A DNA stretch of 55,446 nt from Aromatoleum toluvorans (GTDB taxonomy: Bacteria; Pseudomonadota; Gammaproteobacteria; Burkholderiales; Rhodocyclaceae), in assembly GCF_012910905.1 (NCBI RefSeq), contig NZ_WTVN01000033.1, forward strand, positions 1-55,446, in the 5' to 3' direction. The stretch's first letter is position 1, and the number at the start of each line of letters is the position of its first letter. A model generated the notes under the pieces. It was not told the origin of the DNA, ran no database searches, and was given only the letters and a program-made list of their open reading frames with translations. Below, piece by piece: positions 8,878 through 17,816 of the stretch. The translations under genes were made by a program, and so were the position numbers.

Positions 8878-10071
8878 TCAGCCCCCGATCGCGGTCGCGG
8901 GATCGACCTTCAGCGCGACCCGGATCGCCACCAGGCTCGCGATCGCGCACACCACCATCGTCGCCGCCAGTCCACGCACCGCGTCGCCCGGCAGCAGCAG
9001 GACGTACTTCGGGAAATACGGCGCCCACAGCGTCGCGACGGTCTTGCCGATCACGAACCCGATCAGCCCGAGCCCCAGCGATTGCTGCAGGATCATCGCC
9101 GCGATCGTGCGATTGCGCGTGCCGATCAACTTCAGCACCGCGAGTTCGCGCACCTTGCCCAGCGTCATCGTGTAGATGATGAAGGACACGATCGCGGCGC
9201 TCACGATCGCGAGAATCACGAGGAAGGTCGCGATCTGCCGCGCCGACGTCTCGATCAGCTTCGACACGAGGATGTCCTCCATCTGCCGCCAGGTGTAGGC
9301 CTCCAGATGCTTCCAGCGGCGGATGTTCCCGGCCACACGCTCTGCGTCGTGCCCGCTCGCGACCTTGACCAGCACCGCATTCACGCTGCGGCTCGACGTC
9401 TGCGACGCGAGGAGCGCGTCGAGCAGCCCCGGCACGCCCGGCCGGTTCAGCCCCGGATTGGCCACCGTGCGTGCGCGCTCATTGACGATCGCATCGTTGT
9501 CCTTCAGGAACTGCGCCTCCTGCGCGTCCTTCAGCGGCAGGAACACCATCGGATCGCCGCTCGACGACACCATCCGCCGCGTCAGGCCCACGACCTCGTA
9601 CTCCTGCCGCCGGATACGGATGCGCTCGCCGAGGCGGAAGCCGGTCCGCACGTCGGCGACCACTTCGTAATGGCTGCGCTCCACGCCGCGACCGGCCACG
9701 AGGAAAGGCGGCTCGCCCGAACGCCCCGGCTCGAAACCCACCGCCATCACGCGCACGTCGCGCTCGCCCTGACGGATCTGCATCGTCAGATACGTCACGT
9801 TGGCCGCATCCGCGACACCCGGCATGCCGAGCAGCGCCCGGTACGCGTCGTCGCGCACGCTCGACGGCTCCGCATAGGGCCCGAGCGTCTCCTGCTGCAC
9901 CACCCAGATGTCCGCGGCGCTGCTGCGCAGGAGCACCTGCGCGTCATCGACCATGCCGCGGTAGATTCCCGCCATCGACAGCGTCACGCCGATCAGCAGT
10001 CCCAGGCCCACGCCGGTGAAGACGTATTTCGTCCAGTGGTGGAGGATGTCGCGGCCGGCGAGGCTGATCAT
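8878..10071 (-). CDS. FtsX-like permease of ABC exporter (DevC/MacB type)
   Basis: Inner-membrane permease of 397 residues. One transmembrane helix near 15-38 is followed by a large periplasmic domain (about 45-265) and three C-terminal helices in the FtsX fold, with the RELAVLKLIGTRNRTIA coupling segment between them. This four-helix layout is typical of MacB/DevC/LolC-type mechanotransmission permeases. The ATG at 10071 overlaps the stop of the upstream membrane-fusion gene (ATGA) and has GGAAGG about 9 nt upstream. The frame continues upstream only as an overlap with that gene. Confidence 0.88.
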   Translation of the reverse strand: MISLAGRDILHHWTKYVFTGVGLGLLIGVTLSMAGIYRGMVDDAQVLLRSSAADIWVVQQETLGPYAEPSSVRDDAYRALLGMPGVADAANVTYLTMQIRQGERDVRVMAVGFEPGRSGEPPFLVAGRGVERSHYEVVADVRTGFRLGERIRIRRQEYEVVGLTRRMVSSSGDPMVFLPLKDAQEAQFLKDNDAIVNERARTVANPGLNRPGVPGLLDALLASQTSSRSVNAVLVKVASGHDAERVAGNIRRWKHLEAYTWRQMEDILVSKLIETSARQIATFLVILAIVSAAIVSFIIYTMTLGKVRELAVLKLIGTRNRTIAAMILQQSLGLGLIGFVIGKTVATLWAPYFPKYVLLLPGDAVRGLAATMVVCAIASLVAIRVALKVDPATAIGG

Positions 10072-11252
10072 CGGCGCATCCCTTCCAGCGACTCGACCAC
10101 GGCCACCCGCTCGCCAGCGCGCAACTCGCGCTCGCTGTGCACGATGATGCGATCGCCCGCCTGCAGTCCTTCCAGCACCACGGTCCGCCCGTCGAGCGAG
10201 GCCTCGCCCGTGCGCACCGGCACGAAGGCCGTGGCCCCGTCCGCGACCGTCCATACGCCGCGCCGGCCGTCCTGCTCATGCACCGCGGCGCCCGGCACGG
10301 CGAGCACGTCCGCCCCCCGGCTCGTCGCGATCGTCACCTCGGCCAGCTCCCCGAACGCGAAATCCTTCGGCAGCTCGTCGAACACGACCTGCACGATGCG
10401 CTCCTCGGTCACCGCATCGCCATTGAGCTCGACACGCGAGACCTTGCCCGCCACGGCGAACCCCGGCCGCGAGCGCAGCACGATCGAGGCCGCCTGCCCC
10501 GCCCGCACGCCCCCCGAACGTCCCTGGTCGATCCGCGTGCGGACCCGCACGCTGGCAAGATCGACCATGCGCAGCACGCTCTGGCCCGCGACCAGCGTCG
10601 TTCCCGGCTCCGCGTCGCGCGCGGTCACCACGCCCGCGACCGGCGCCGCCAGCCGCACGTTCGCCCGCTGCCGCTCCACTGCCACGCGCTCCGCGTCCAG
10701 CCGCTGCAGATCCATCCGCGCCGCATCGAGCTGCGCGCGGGCTGCCTGCAGCTGCGCGCCCGCGGAATCCGCCTCCTGCCGCTTCGCCTCGACCGCCGCG
10801 TCGCTGAAGAAGGCCCGCTCGCCCAGCGACGCATAGCGCCGCGCGTTGCGCGCCGCGAGCTCCTGGCGGACCTCCGCATCACGTACCTGCGCACCGGCCG
10901 ATGCCAGCGCATGCACGGCGCGCGCCGAAGCCGCCCGTGACGCCGCCAGCCGCGCATCGAGTTCCACCGGATCCATCTCGGCCAGCAACTGCCCCGCACG
11001 CACTTCGCTGCCGACATCGACATGCACCGCCAGGATGCGCCCCGGACTCGTCGGGCCGATCGCGTAAGCCCGCTCCGCCTCGACCGTGCCGATGCCGAAG
11101 ACGGCATTCTCGAACGCCCCGCGCTCCAGCACCGCCGTCGTCACGCGCACCGGCGCCAGCGGGCCGCTTCGCACCATCAGCAGGACGAAGCCCGTCAGCA
11201 GGACCAGCCCGAGCACCGCCAGGCCGACCGCACGAACCACTCGCCGATTCAT
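10068..11252 (-). CDS. HlyD/RND-type periplasmic adaptor (membrane fusion) protein
   Basis: Adaptor of 394 residues linking the permease to an outer-membrane channel. It has one N-terminal membrane anchor at about 8-27 and a biotinyl-lipoyl half near 70-95 (GRILAVHVDVGSEVRAGQLL). A long Ala/Arg-rich coiled coil spans about 100-185. The second lipoyl half is near 198-215 (LAAPVAGVV) and beta-barrel domains complete the C-terminus. It overlaps tetR upstream and the permease downstream by 4 nt each. No outer-membrane factor gene is nearby, so a shared TolC-like protein must be encoded elsewhere. Confidence 0.9.
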   Translation of the reverse strand: MNRRVVRAVGLAVLGLVLLTGFVLLMVRSGPLAPVRVTTAVLERGAFENAVFGIGTVEAERAYAIGPTSPGRILAVHVDVGSEVRAGQLLAEMDPVELDARLAASRAASARAVHALASAGAQVRDAEVRQELAARNARRYASLGERAFFSDAAVEAKRQEADSAGAQLQAARAQLDAARMDLQRLDAERVAVERQRANVRLAAPVAGVVTARDAEPGTTLVAGQSVLRMVDLASVRVRTRIDQGRSGGVRAGQAASIVLRSRPGFAVAGKVSRVELNGDAVTEERIVQVVFDELPKDFAFGELAEVTIATSRGADVLAVPGAAVHEQDGRRGVWTVADGATAFVPVRTGEASLDGRTVVLEGLQAGDRIIVHSERELRAGERVAVVESLEGMRR

Positions 11253-11860
11253 CGCTGCCCCCCCGCGATACCCGACAGGAAGACCCCGAACACGCCTTGC
11301 GCGGACTCCTCCACGCCACGCATTCCGCCCGCGAGCATCGACTGCATCACCAGCCCCTGGATCGCGCCGATGAAGAGCGTCGCGGCGTGCTCGACATCGA
11401 CTTCGTGCGCGACCACCCCACGCTCCCGGGCGCCTTTCAGGATCTGCAGCAAAGTCCCGCGGTAACTCCCGAGCAATCCCCGGATGCGTCGCTTCACCGC
11501 GCTGTCGCCCGGTTGCTGCAGCTCATGGAAAATCAGGCGGGGCGCCCCGGGGTAAGCGACGGCGAACCCGACGTGCGCGCGGAACATCGCCTGCAGCTGC
11601 TCCAGCGGCGCGCCGCTCGAGAGCGACGCCTCCTCGATCGCGCCGAGCAGCGTCTCCTCGATCCATTCGGCCACCGCCAGCCAGATCGCCTCCTTGGTCG
11701 GGAAATGGCGAAAGATCGCGCCCTGGGTCAACGCCATCGCGCCGGCGATGCGCGCCGTCGTGATGTCCGCGGGACTGCATTCGGCCGCCAGCGCGACGAC
11801 GGCCTGAACGATCTCGGCCTGCCTGAATTCTGACGAGCGCCGGACGCGCGCGGTTTCCAT
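11249..11860 (-). CDS. TetR/AcrR family repressor of the adjacent exporter operon
   Basis: A 203-residue regulator with an N-terminal helix-turn-helix around 12-55 (ITTARIAGAMALTQGAIFRHFPTKEAIW) and a variable ligand-binding C-terminal half. An upstream ATG at 11875 is in frame but leaves no room for a ribosome site. The ATG at 11860 has GAGG at good distance, so I chose it. As first gene of the exporter operon, overlapping hlyD by 4 nt, it probably represses its own operon through the inverted repeats that surround the -10 just upstream. Confidence 0.88.
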   Translation of the reverse strand: METARVRRSSEFRQAEIVQAVVALAAECSPADITTARIAGAMALTQGAIFRHFPTKEAIWLAVAEWIEETLLGAIEEASLSSGAPLEQLQAMFRAHVGFAVAYPGAPRLIFHELQQPGDSAVKRRIRGLLGSYRGTLLQILKGARERGVVAHEVDVEHAATLFIGAIQGLVMQSMLAGGMRGVEESAQGVFGVFLSGIAGGQR

Positions 11861-11876
11861 CGCGATGCCTCGCATG

Positions 11877-11908
11877 TAAGTAATTGCTTACTATCTTATT
11901 ATAAGCAA
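11877..11908 (-). promoter_or_regulatory. Promoter and predicted TetR operator of the exporter operon
   Basis: Three related half-sites lie together: TAAGTAA (11877-11883), TTGCTTA (11884-11890) and TAAGCAA (11902-11908). The first two form a 14-bp near-palindrome with one mismatched pair. The second and third form a perfect inverted repeat with an 11-bp spacer. A perfect TATAAT on the minus strand (11898-11903) falls inside the second repeat, so a bound repressor would block RNA polymerase. No convincing -35 is visible. Confidence 0.6.
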
Positions 11909-11965
11909 AAAACGATGTACACCTGAAAACGCATTCACTACCTCATCGTCCCGCGGCTTGCGGCC

Positions 11966-13339
11966 TCAGGCTTCCAGCTCGCGCGCCTGCTCGATCGCTT
12001 CCTCAATCCGATCCACCGCGATCACCCGCATGCCGGCGATCGCCTGCTTGGGCGCGTTGGCCTTCGGAATGATCGCGACCGTGAAGCCGAGCTTCGCCGC
12101 TTCCTTCAGGCGCTCCTGGCCGCGCGGCGCCGGACGGATCTCGCCCGCGAGCCCCACTTCCCCGAACACCACCAGCTCGCGCGGCAGCGGCCGGCAGCGC
12201 AGCGAGGACACGATCGCCAGCAGCACCGCGAGGTCCGCCGCCGGCTCGGCGATCTTCACGCCCCCCACCGCATTCACGAACACGTCCTGGTCGAAGCACA
12301 CCACGCCCGCGTGGCGGTGCAGCACCGCGAGCAGCATCGCCAGCCGGTTCTGCTCCAGACCAACCGACAGGCGGCGCGGATTCGGGCTGTGCGCGCTGTC
12401 GACCAGCGCCTGGATCTCCACCAGCAGCGGCCGCGTGCCCTCCTGGGTCACGAGCACGCAGCTGCCGGCCACTTGCTGGCTATGCTGCGACAGGAAGATC
12501 GCCGACGGATTGCTCACGCCGCGCAGTCCGCGCTCCGTCATCGCGAACACGCCCAGCTCGTTCACCGCCCCGAAACGGTTCTTGAACGCCCGCACCAGGC
12601 GGAAGCTCGAATGCGTATCGCCCTCGAAATACAGCACGGTGTCGACGATGTGCTCCAGCACGCGCGGTCCCGCCAGCGTGCCGTCCTTCGTCACGTGGCC
12701 GACCATGATCAGGCTCGTGCCGCTCTGCTTGGCGAAGCGCGTGAGCTGCGCCGCGCACTCGCGCACCTGCGCCACCGAACCGGGCGCGGACTGCAGCGCT
12801 TCCGAATACACCGTCTGGATCGAGTCGATCACCGCGATGCGCGGCTTTGCTTCCTTCAGCGTCGCGAGGATGCGCTCGAGGTTGATCTCCGGCAGCAATT
12901 TCACCCCCGCGGGGTCCAGCTGCAGGCGCTGCGCCCGCAGGGCCACCTGCTCGCCCGACTCCTCGCCGCTCACGTAGACCGCCGCCTGCCGCGCCGCAAG
13001 CGCCGACAGCGCCTGCAACAGCAGCGTCGACTTGCCGATGCCCGGATCGCCACCGATCAGCACGACGCCGCCCGCCACCAGCCCGCCGCCGAGCACCCGG
13101 TCGAACTCCTCGATCCCGGTCGGCGTCCTCGGTTCCTCGCGCGGCTCCAGTTCCGCCAGCGACTGCAGCTTGCCGGTCGTGCCGGCCAGCGCCGCGAACC
13201 GGCTGCTACCCGGCCCCGGCGCCTCGATCACCGTCTCGACCAGCGTGTTCCAGCCCTTGCACTGCGGGCACTGCCCCTGCCAGCGCGGCGCCTGCCCGCC
13301 GCATTCACTGCAGACGAAGCTCGTCTTCGCCTTCGCCAT
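11966..13339 (-). CDS. radA: DNA repair protein RadA
   Basis: RecA-like branch-migration helicase of recombination, 457 residues. The N-terminal zinc finger has C10, C13, C24 and C27. Walker A GGDPGIGKST is at 96-105. The RadA-specific KNRFG motif is at 253-257. The C-terminal Lon-protease-like domain (about 280-450) is complete. A GTG one codon upstream is possible, but the ATG at 13339 matches the E. coli start MAKA. The start overlaps the stop of the upstream LysR gene by one nucleotide (TGATG), so the two are probably co-transcribed. Confidence 0.96.
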   Translation of the reverse strand: MAKAKTSFVCSECGGQAPRWQGQCPQCKGWNTLVETVIEAPGPGSSRFAALAGTTGKLQSLAELEPREEPRTPTGIEEFDRVLGGGLVAGGVVLIGGDPGIGKSTLLLQALSALAARQAAVYVSGEESGEQVALRAQRLQLDPAGVKLLPEINLERILATLKEAKPRIAVIDSIQTVYSEALQSAPGSVAQVRECAAQLTRFAKQSGTSLIMVGHVTKDGTLAGPRVLEHIVDTVLYFEGDTHSSFRLVRAFKNRFGAVNELGVFAMTERGLRGVSNPSAIFLSQHSQQVAGSCVLVTQEGTRPLLVEIQALVDSAHSPNPRRLSVGLEQNRLAMLLAVLHRHAGVVCFDQDVFVNAVGGVKIAEPAADLAVLLAIVSSLRCRPLPRELVVFGEVGLAGEIRPAPRGQERLKEAAKLGFTVAIIPKANAPKQAIAGMRVIAVDRIEEAIEQARELEA

Positions 13340-14256
13340 CACGCGGCCGCGTCGGCCGTGGCCATCTGCTTGAGTTCGGAAACCGCGTATTCCGCGAAAG
13401 TCGTGATGAGGCGCGAACGGAACTTGTCGCGCGGCACGATCACCTCGAGCGGCGTGAATTGACGCGGTTCGAGCGGAATGCCGACGAGGCGGCCGTCACG
13501 CAGGTCGCGCTGGATCGCCGCCCGCGACGCGATCGCAAACCCCATCCCCTGCGCCGCGAGATGCTTCACGGTCGCCAGGCTGCCCAGCTCGGCACACACC
13601 GTCAGCTCGTCGATCCCGATGCCATCCGCCGCGAAGAACTCCTCCGCCAGCACGCGGATCGCATTGCCGGGGTCGCGCGTGATCAGCGGGTGATCCTTCA
13701 GCACCTTCGCGCTGACGCTCTGGTGCTTCGCCAGTGCGTGCCCGGGGGCGCAGATCACGTAGAGCTCGTCGCGCGTCGCCGTCATGCGTTCGATCGCCGG
13801 CTGCTCGGACACGATCTCGATCAGGCCGAGGTCCAGTTCGCGCGACGCGACGCGATCCTCGGTCAGCTGCGAATTGCCCACCACGACGCGCGGCACCACG
13901 CGCGGATACTTGCGCTTGAATCCTTCGAGCAGCTGGGGCAGCCAGTACGCCGCGATGGTCGTGCTCGCGCCGATGTTGAGCGCGCCGCCGAGTTCGTCGG
14001 TCAGCTCGGACACACGCGATTCCAGCTCGTCCGAAAGGTCGAGGATCCGCTCGGCGTAGGCCAGCACCACCTCGCCCGCCGGCGTCAGGCCGACCCGCCC
14101 GTGCCCGCGTTCGAGCAGGCGCGTGTTGAAGTGCTCTTCCAGCTGCTTGATCTGGAAGGTGACGGCGGGTTGAGTCATGAACAGATGTTCCGCGGCCCGT
14201 GTGAACGAACCGTACTTGGCCACGGCGCTGAATACCTGAAGTCTGCGATCAGCCAC
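13339..14256 (-). CDS. LysR family transcriptional regulator
   Basis: A 305-residue LysR-type regulator. The N-terminal winged helix-turn-helix (1-60, with YGSFTRAAEHLFMTQPAVTFQIKQLEEHF) is typical. A substrate-binding-like effector domain covers about 90-295. It is divergent from lplT across a 179 bp gap and lies upstream of radA with overlapping stop and start codons. LysR proteins often regulate the divergent neighbour, so lplT is a candidate target, but nothing in the sequence fixes the effector. Confidence 0.9.
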   Translation of the reverse strand: MADRRLQVFSAVAKYGSFTRAAEHLFMTQPAVTFQIKQLEEHFNTRLLERGHGRVGLTPAGEVVLAYAERILDLSDELESRVSELTDELGGALNIGASTTIAAYWLPQLLEGFKRKYPRVVPRVVVGNSQLTEDRVASRELDLGLIEIVSEQPAIERMTATRDELYVICAPGHALAKHQSVSAKVLKDHPLITRDPGNAIRVLAEEFFAADGIGIDELTVCAELGSLATVKHLAAQGMGFAIASRAAIQRDLRDGRLVGIPLEPRQFTPLEVIVPRDKFRSRLITTFAEYAVSELKQMATADAAA

Positions 14257-14320
14257 GGCTGCTCCATAAGTCTGGTTTATAACGATAATTAAATCACAGC
14301 CGGACCGATACGCGAAATGT

Positions 14321-14339
14321 CTGACAACTTACTGACAAC
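14321..14339. repeat. Direct repeat CTGACAAC with 11-bp period in the lysR/lplT intergenic region
   Basis: Two perfect copies of CTGACAAC (14321-14328 and 14332-14339) are separated by TTA, giving an 11-bp period, one helical turn. The architecture resembles a Pho box but the bases differ from CTGTCAT. The repeat lies between the divergent starts of the LysR gene (14256) and lplT (14436), so it may be a regulator site. The regulator is unknown. Confidence 0.4.
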
Positions 14340-14435
14340 CCCGCGCAGGCACCCGCAATGAGCCAAATCACAACAAACGCACAGTTGTCGTGATATAAAC
14401 CGCGCTTCACCCTTTCAGACGGCCGTCTCCCACCG

Positions 14436-15689
14436 ATGCCGCTCGGCTTCTACATCATCATGGCGGCGCAGTTCTTCTCTGCGCTGGCCGACAATGCGCT
14501 GTTGATCATTGCCATCGCGCTGCTGCGCGAGATGTCCGCCCCGCCGACGTACGAGCCGCTCCTGAAACTGTTCTTCACCGTGTCCTACGTCGCGCTGGCC
14601 GCCTTCGTCGGCGCGTTCGCCGACTCGATGCCCAAGTGGCGCGTGATGTTCATCAGCAACACCATCAAGATCGGCGGCTGCCTCATGCTGCTGCTCGGCG
14701 CGCACCCGCTTTTCGCCTACGCCGTCATCGGTCTCGGTGCCGCCGCCTATTCTCCCGCCAAGTACGGCATCCTCACCGAGTACCTGCCCCACCGCCAACT
14801 GGTGGTCGCCAACGGCTGGATCGAAGGCCTCACGGTCGGTGCCATCATCCTCGGGACGGTCATCGGCGGCGTCCTGATCCGCCCCGACATCGGCAACTGG
14901 ATCGTCGACCTCGGCCTGCCCATGGTGCAATCCAGCCCCCTGCACGCCACCATCGCCATCGTCGGACTCCTCTATCTCGCCGCCGCGGCGTTCAATCTGC
15001 GCATCCCCGACACCGGCGTCGACCACAAGCCGCTCAAGAACAACCCCGTCTACCTGATCCACGACTTCACGCACTGCATGAAGCTGCTGTGGCGGGACAA
15101 GCTCGGCCAGATCTCCCTCGCCGTCACGACGCTCTTCTGGGGCGCCGGCGCCACGCTCCAGTTCATCGTGATCAAGTGGGCGGAACACAACCTGGGCTTC
15201 GACCTTTCGAAGGCATCGATGATGCAGGGAGTGGTCGCGCTCGGTGTCGCGCTCGGCGCAGTCCTTGCCGCGCGCATGGTCAGCCTGCGCCGCTCCGTTC
15301 AGGTCATTCCGCTGGGCATCGCGATGGGGCTCGTCGTCCTGGTGATGGTCGCCGTCACCCAGCCGCCGCTCGCGATGGTGCTGATGGTGGTGGTCGGCGG
15401 ACTGGCAGGCTTCTTTGTCGTCCCGATGAACGCCCTGCTGCAGCATCGCGGCCACATCCTCATGGGGGCGGGCCACTCGATCGCCGTGCAGAACTTCAAC
15501 GAGAACCTGTCGATCCTGATCATGACCGGCGTCTATGCGCTGCTGATCACGTCCAACCTGTCGATCAATGTCGTCATCATCATGTTCGGCCTGTTCGTCG
15601 CCGGCACGATGTATCTCGTGCTGCGCCGGCACAACATGAATCAGCGCGAAGTGGACTCCGTCGCACTGCTCGACGAGCACGCGCACTGA
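14436..15689 (+). CDS. lplT: Lysophospholipid transporter LplT (MFS family)
   Basis: Inner-membrane MFS flippase of 417 residues, expected to bring lysophospholipids into the cytoplasm for re-acylation. It starts MPLGFYIIMAAQFFSALADNALLI, the conserved LplT opening, and shows about 11-12 hydrophobic helices. The conserved YSPAKYGILTEYLPH segment is near 107-121. No aas acyltransferase gene follows here, unlike in enterobacteria, so the recycling enzyme must lie elsewhere. It is divergent from a LysR gene and convergent with the UDG gene 51 bp away. Confidence 0.88.
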   Translation: MPLGFYIIMAAQFFSALADNALLIIAIALLREMSAPPTYEPLLKLFFTVSYVALAAFVGAFADSMPKWRVMFISNTIKIGGCLMLLLGAHPLFAYAVIGLGAAAYSPAKYGILTEYLPHRQLVVANGWIEGLTVGAIILGTVIGGVLIRPDIGNWIVDLGLPMVQSSPLHATIAIVGLLYLAAAAFNLRIPDTGVDHKPLKNNPVYLIHDFTHCMKLLWRDKLGQISLAVTTLFWGAGATLQFIVIKWAEHNLGFDLSKASMMQGVVALGVALGAVLAARMVSLRRSVQVIPLGIAMGLVVLVMVAVTQPPLAMVLMVVVGGLAGFFVVPMNALLQHRGHILMGAGHSIAVQNFNENLSILIMTGVYALLITSNLSINVVIIMFGLFVAGTMYLVLRRHNMNQREVDSVALLDEHAH

Positions 15690-15740
15690 ACGCCGGCGGC
15701 CTCACCGCGCCGGCGCACCCGGGACCCGCTCAAGCCCGGC

Positions 15741-16610
15741 TCAAGCCTTTTCTCCGGCCTCGCGCATCACGCGGCGCGCGAAGCACAGGTCCTCCCACGC
15801 CTTGGCCTTGTCGGCCTGATTCCTGAGCAGATAGGCGGGATGATAAGTCACGACCACCGGCGTTTCGCCGCGATGGAAGACGCGTCCGCGCGACGCCCCG
15901 ATGCTGATTTCGGCATCCAGCAGTGCAAGCGCGGCCGGGCGGCCGAGCGCGATCAGCACACGCGGCTGCACCAGCTCGATCTGGCGTGCGAGATACGGAT
16001 GGCAGGTCGCGATCTCGTCCGCCTGCGGCGTGCGGTTGTGCGGCGGCCGGCACTTCACCGCGTTCGCGATATACACGTTCTCGCCCCGCTTCAGGCCGAT
16101 CGCACCCAGCATCGCGTCGAGCAGCTTGCCGGCGGCGCCGACGAAGGGCTCCCCGCGCTGATCCTCCTCGGAACCCGGCCCCTCCCCCACGAACATCCAG
16201 TCCGCGCGCCGATCCCCGACGCCCGGAACGGCCTGCCTGCGCTTCTCGCACAAGCGGCACGCCCCGCACGCGCGGATATCGGCTTCCAGCTCGTCCCAAT
16301 CCATCCGGGCGATGCGCCCGGCCCGCCCCGCATCGCCCCCCGCTAGGGGGGCAGATACCGCGGGCGGATTCGCCGGCGCCCTGGCAACGGGAAGTCGATC
16401 GGCGGCGGGCACGGCGGCGCGCGCAGCACGCGCTTCGGGGGCGGCAGGTGCCGGCAAGGGCGGCGGCGCAACGGTTGCCGCGGCCACATCCACCGCTTCC
16501 TCGCCCGGTGTCATGCCGGCGAGGTCGTCGACGGCACCGGCCGTACGCAGGCGCCAGATGGGGGCGAGCCCCATCTCGCGCAGCACGGCATCCCGCCGTA
16601 CCCGGCTCAC
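15741..16610 (-). CDS. Uracil-DNA glycosylase, family 4 (Fe-S type)
   Basis: Iron-sulfur uracil-DNA glycosylase of base-excision repair, 289 residues. The Fe-S cysteines are probably C115, C118, C187 and C203 (CGACRLC, KCRPPHNRTP, TCHPYL). Active-site motifs are GEGPGSEED at 142-150 and HPAYLLR at 257-263. The first 100 residues are an Ala/Pro-rich, probably disordered extension that begins with a short conserved head (DAVLREMGLAPIWRL). Translation starts at GTG 16610, overlapping the rimI stop as GTGA. It ends the tsaB-rimI-udg operon. Confidence 0.9.
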   Translation of the reverse strand: MSRVRRDAVLREMGLAPIWRLRTAGAVDDLAGMTPGEEAVDVAAATVAPPPLPAPAAPEARAARAAVPAADRLPVARAPANPPAVSAPLAGGDAGRAGRIARMDWDELEADIRACGACRLCEKRRQAVPGVGDRRADWMFVGEGPGSEEDQRGEPFVGAAGKLLDAMLGAIGLKRGENVYIANAVKCRPPHNRTPQADEIATCHPYLARQIELVQPRVLIALGRPAALALLDAEISIGASRGRVFHRGETPVVVTYHPAYLLRNQADKAKAWEDLCFARRVMREAGEKA

Positions 16611-17056
16611 AACTCGCGCCTCATCACGATCGCATCCTCGCGCTGCCCTTCCGGCGCAGGATAGTAGTTCTTCCGCCGCCCCACGGCCGCAAAACCGTGC
16701 CCTTCATACAAGGCCAGCGCCGGCGCATTCGTCGGCCGTACCTCGAGGAAGAACTGCTTCGCCCCCACTCGCCGGGCCTCGGCGAAGAGGTAATCCAGCA
16801 GCACGCTGCCGATGCCGCGGCGCTGCGCCGCACGCGCGACGCTGATGTTGAGCAGGTGGGCCTCGTCGATCACCGTCAGCATCACGGCATAGGCAACGGG
16901 TCCCGTGCCGTTCCGCATGACCCAGCAGCTGTAGCCGGCGCGCAGCGAATCGGTGAAGTTTCCCGCGCTCCACGGGAAGGCATGCAGTTCGCGTTCGTTC
17001 TCGACGACCCAGGGCAGATCGGCCTCCGACATGGGCGCAAAACTGAATCCCGTCAC
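16607..17056 (-). CDS. rimI: Ribosomal protein bS18 alanine N-acetyltransferase RimI
   Basis: GNAT acetyltransferase, 149 residues, that modifies the N-terminus of ribosomal protein S18. The acetyl-CoA loop QRRGIG is at 78-83, and the late NAPALALYEGHGFAAVGRRKNYY region matches RimI proteins. The start is a GTG at 17056 overlapping the tsaB stop (GTGA). This gives the usual FAPMSEADLPWV opening. The ATG eight codons later would cut the first strand. Its place between tsaB and a family 4 UDG is a common proteobacterial arrangement. Confidence 0.9.
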   Translation of the reverse strand: MTGFSFAPMSEADLPWVVENERELHAFPWSAGNFTDSLRAGYSCWVMRNGTGPVAYAVMLTVIDEAHLLNISVARAAQRRGIGSVLLDYLFAEARRVGAKQFFLEVRPTNAPALALYEGHGFAAVGRRKNYYPAPEGQREDAIVMRREL

Positions 17057-17745
17057 GCCCGCCCTCCGCGCGCCAGGCGTTCCGCTGTCGTGAGGGCCAC
17101 CTTGTCGCGCACATACAGCGGGGCGGCCAGTTCGGCCGCCACCAGCCCGCCGTCGCGCGCCAGACGCGCGCCCAGCAGTGCGACGTCCGCCGCGCGCGGC
17201 ACCGCATCGCGTTCCGCGGCCTCGAGCCCCTCGAGCACGGCAGGCGGGATACGATCCCCATAGGCGGCAAACGCCGAACCGATTCCGAACCACTTGCCTT
17301 CCGCGGGCAGCGTCATCAGTTCCGGCGCACAGCATCCCGGCGGCACCACTTCCAACGGAAAGCCGTCCCGCATGCGATACGCAGCGGAATACACTTCCCC
17401 CATGCGCGCGTCGGTGGCGACATAGATCGAATCCCCCGCTCCCTGCAGCGCCAGGGCTTCCAGGCTGCACACCGGCGCCACGCCCAGGTCGGCGCCCATC
17501 GCCAGCCCCTGGGTCACGCCGCATGCGAGGCGCAGGCCGGTGAATGCCCCGGGGCCCGCACCGAACGCGATCGCGTCCAGCGCAACGAGCGCAAGGCCGG
17601 CCTCGGCAAGCAGGGTCTTCAGGGTGGGCAGCAGGCGCTCGGAATGGTTCGAATGCCCTTCAAGGCGACGTTCGACGGTCTCGCCGTCGATCAGCAGGGC
17701 GACACTCGCGTGCTCGCACGAGGTCTCGATCGAGAGGATTTTCAT
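17053..17745 (-). CDS. tsaB: tRNA threonylcarbamoyladenosine biosynthesis protein TsaB
   Basis: Inactive ASKHA-fold partner of TsaD in t6A37 tRNA modification, 230 residues. It opens MKILSIETSCEHASVAL and carries HSERLLPTL and FGAGPGAFTGLRLACGV, the typical TsaB blocks. ATG 17745 is the natural start. It is first in an operon with rimI and a uracil-DNA glycosylase, each joined by a GTGA overlap. A 71 bp gap separates it from the next upstream gene on the same strand. Confidence 0.93.
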   Translation of the reverse strand: MKILSIETSCEHASVALLIDGETVERRLEGHSNHSERLLPTLKTLLAEAGLALVALDAIAFGAGPGAFTGLRLACGVTQGLAMGADLGVAPVCSLEALALQGAGDSIYVATDARMGEVYSAAYRMRDGFPLEVVPPGCCAPELMTLPAEGKWFGIGSAFAAYGDRIPPAVLEGLEAAERDAVPRAADVALLGARLARDGGLVAAELAAPLYVRDKVALTTAERLARGGRA

Positions 17746-17816
17746 AAGCCGCCCATTTTACCGGCAGCGGCCCGCGTGCGCAGCGAATCGAGAATCCGGC
17801 CGCGGCTGGCGCGCCC

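Noticed and set aside
14436-15686. Acidic minus-strand open frame opposite lplT
   Set aside because: The plus strand encodes a clear MFS transporter. The reverse frame is a mirror of its hydrophobic codons.
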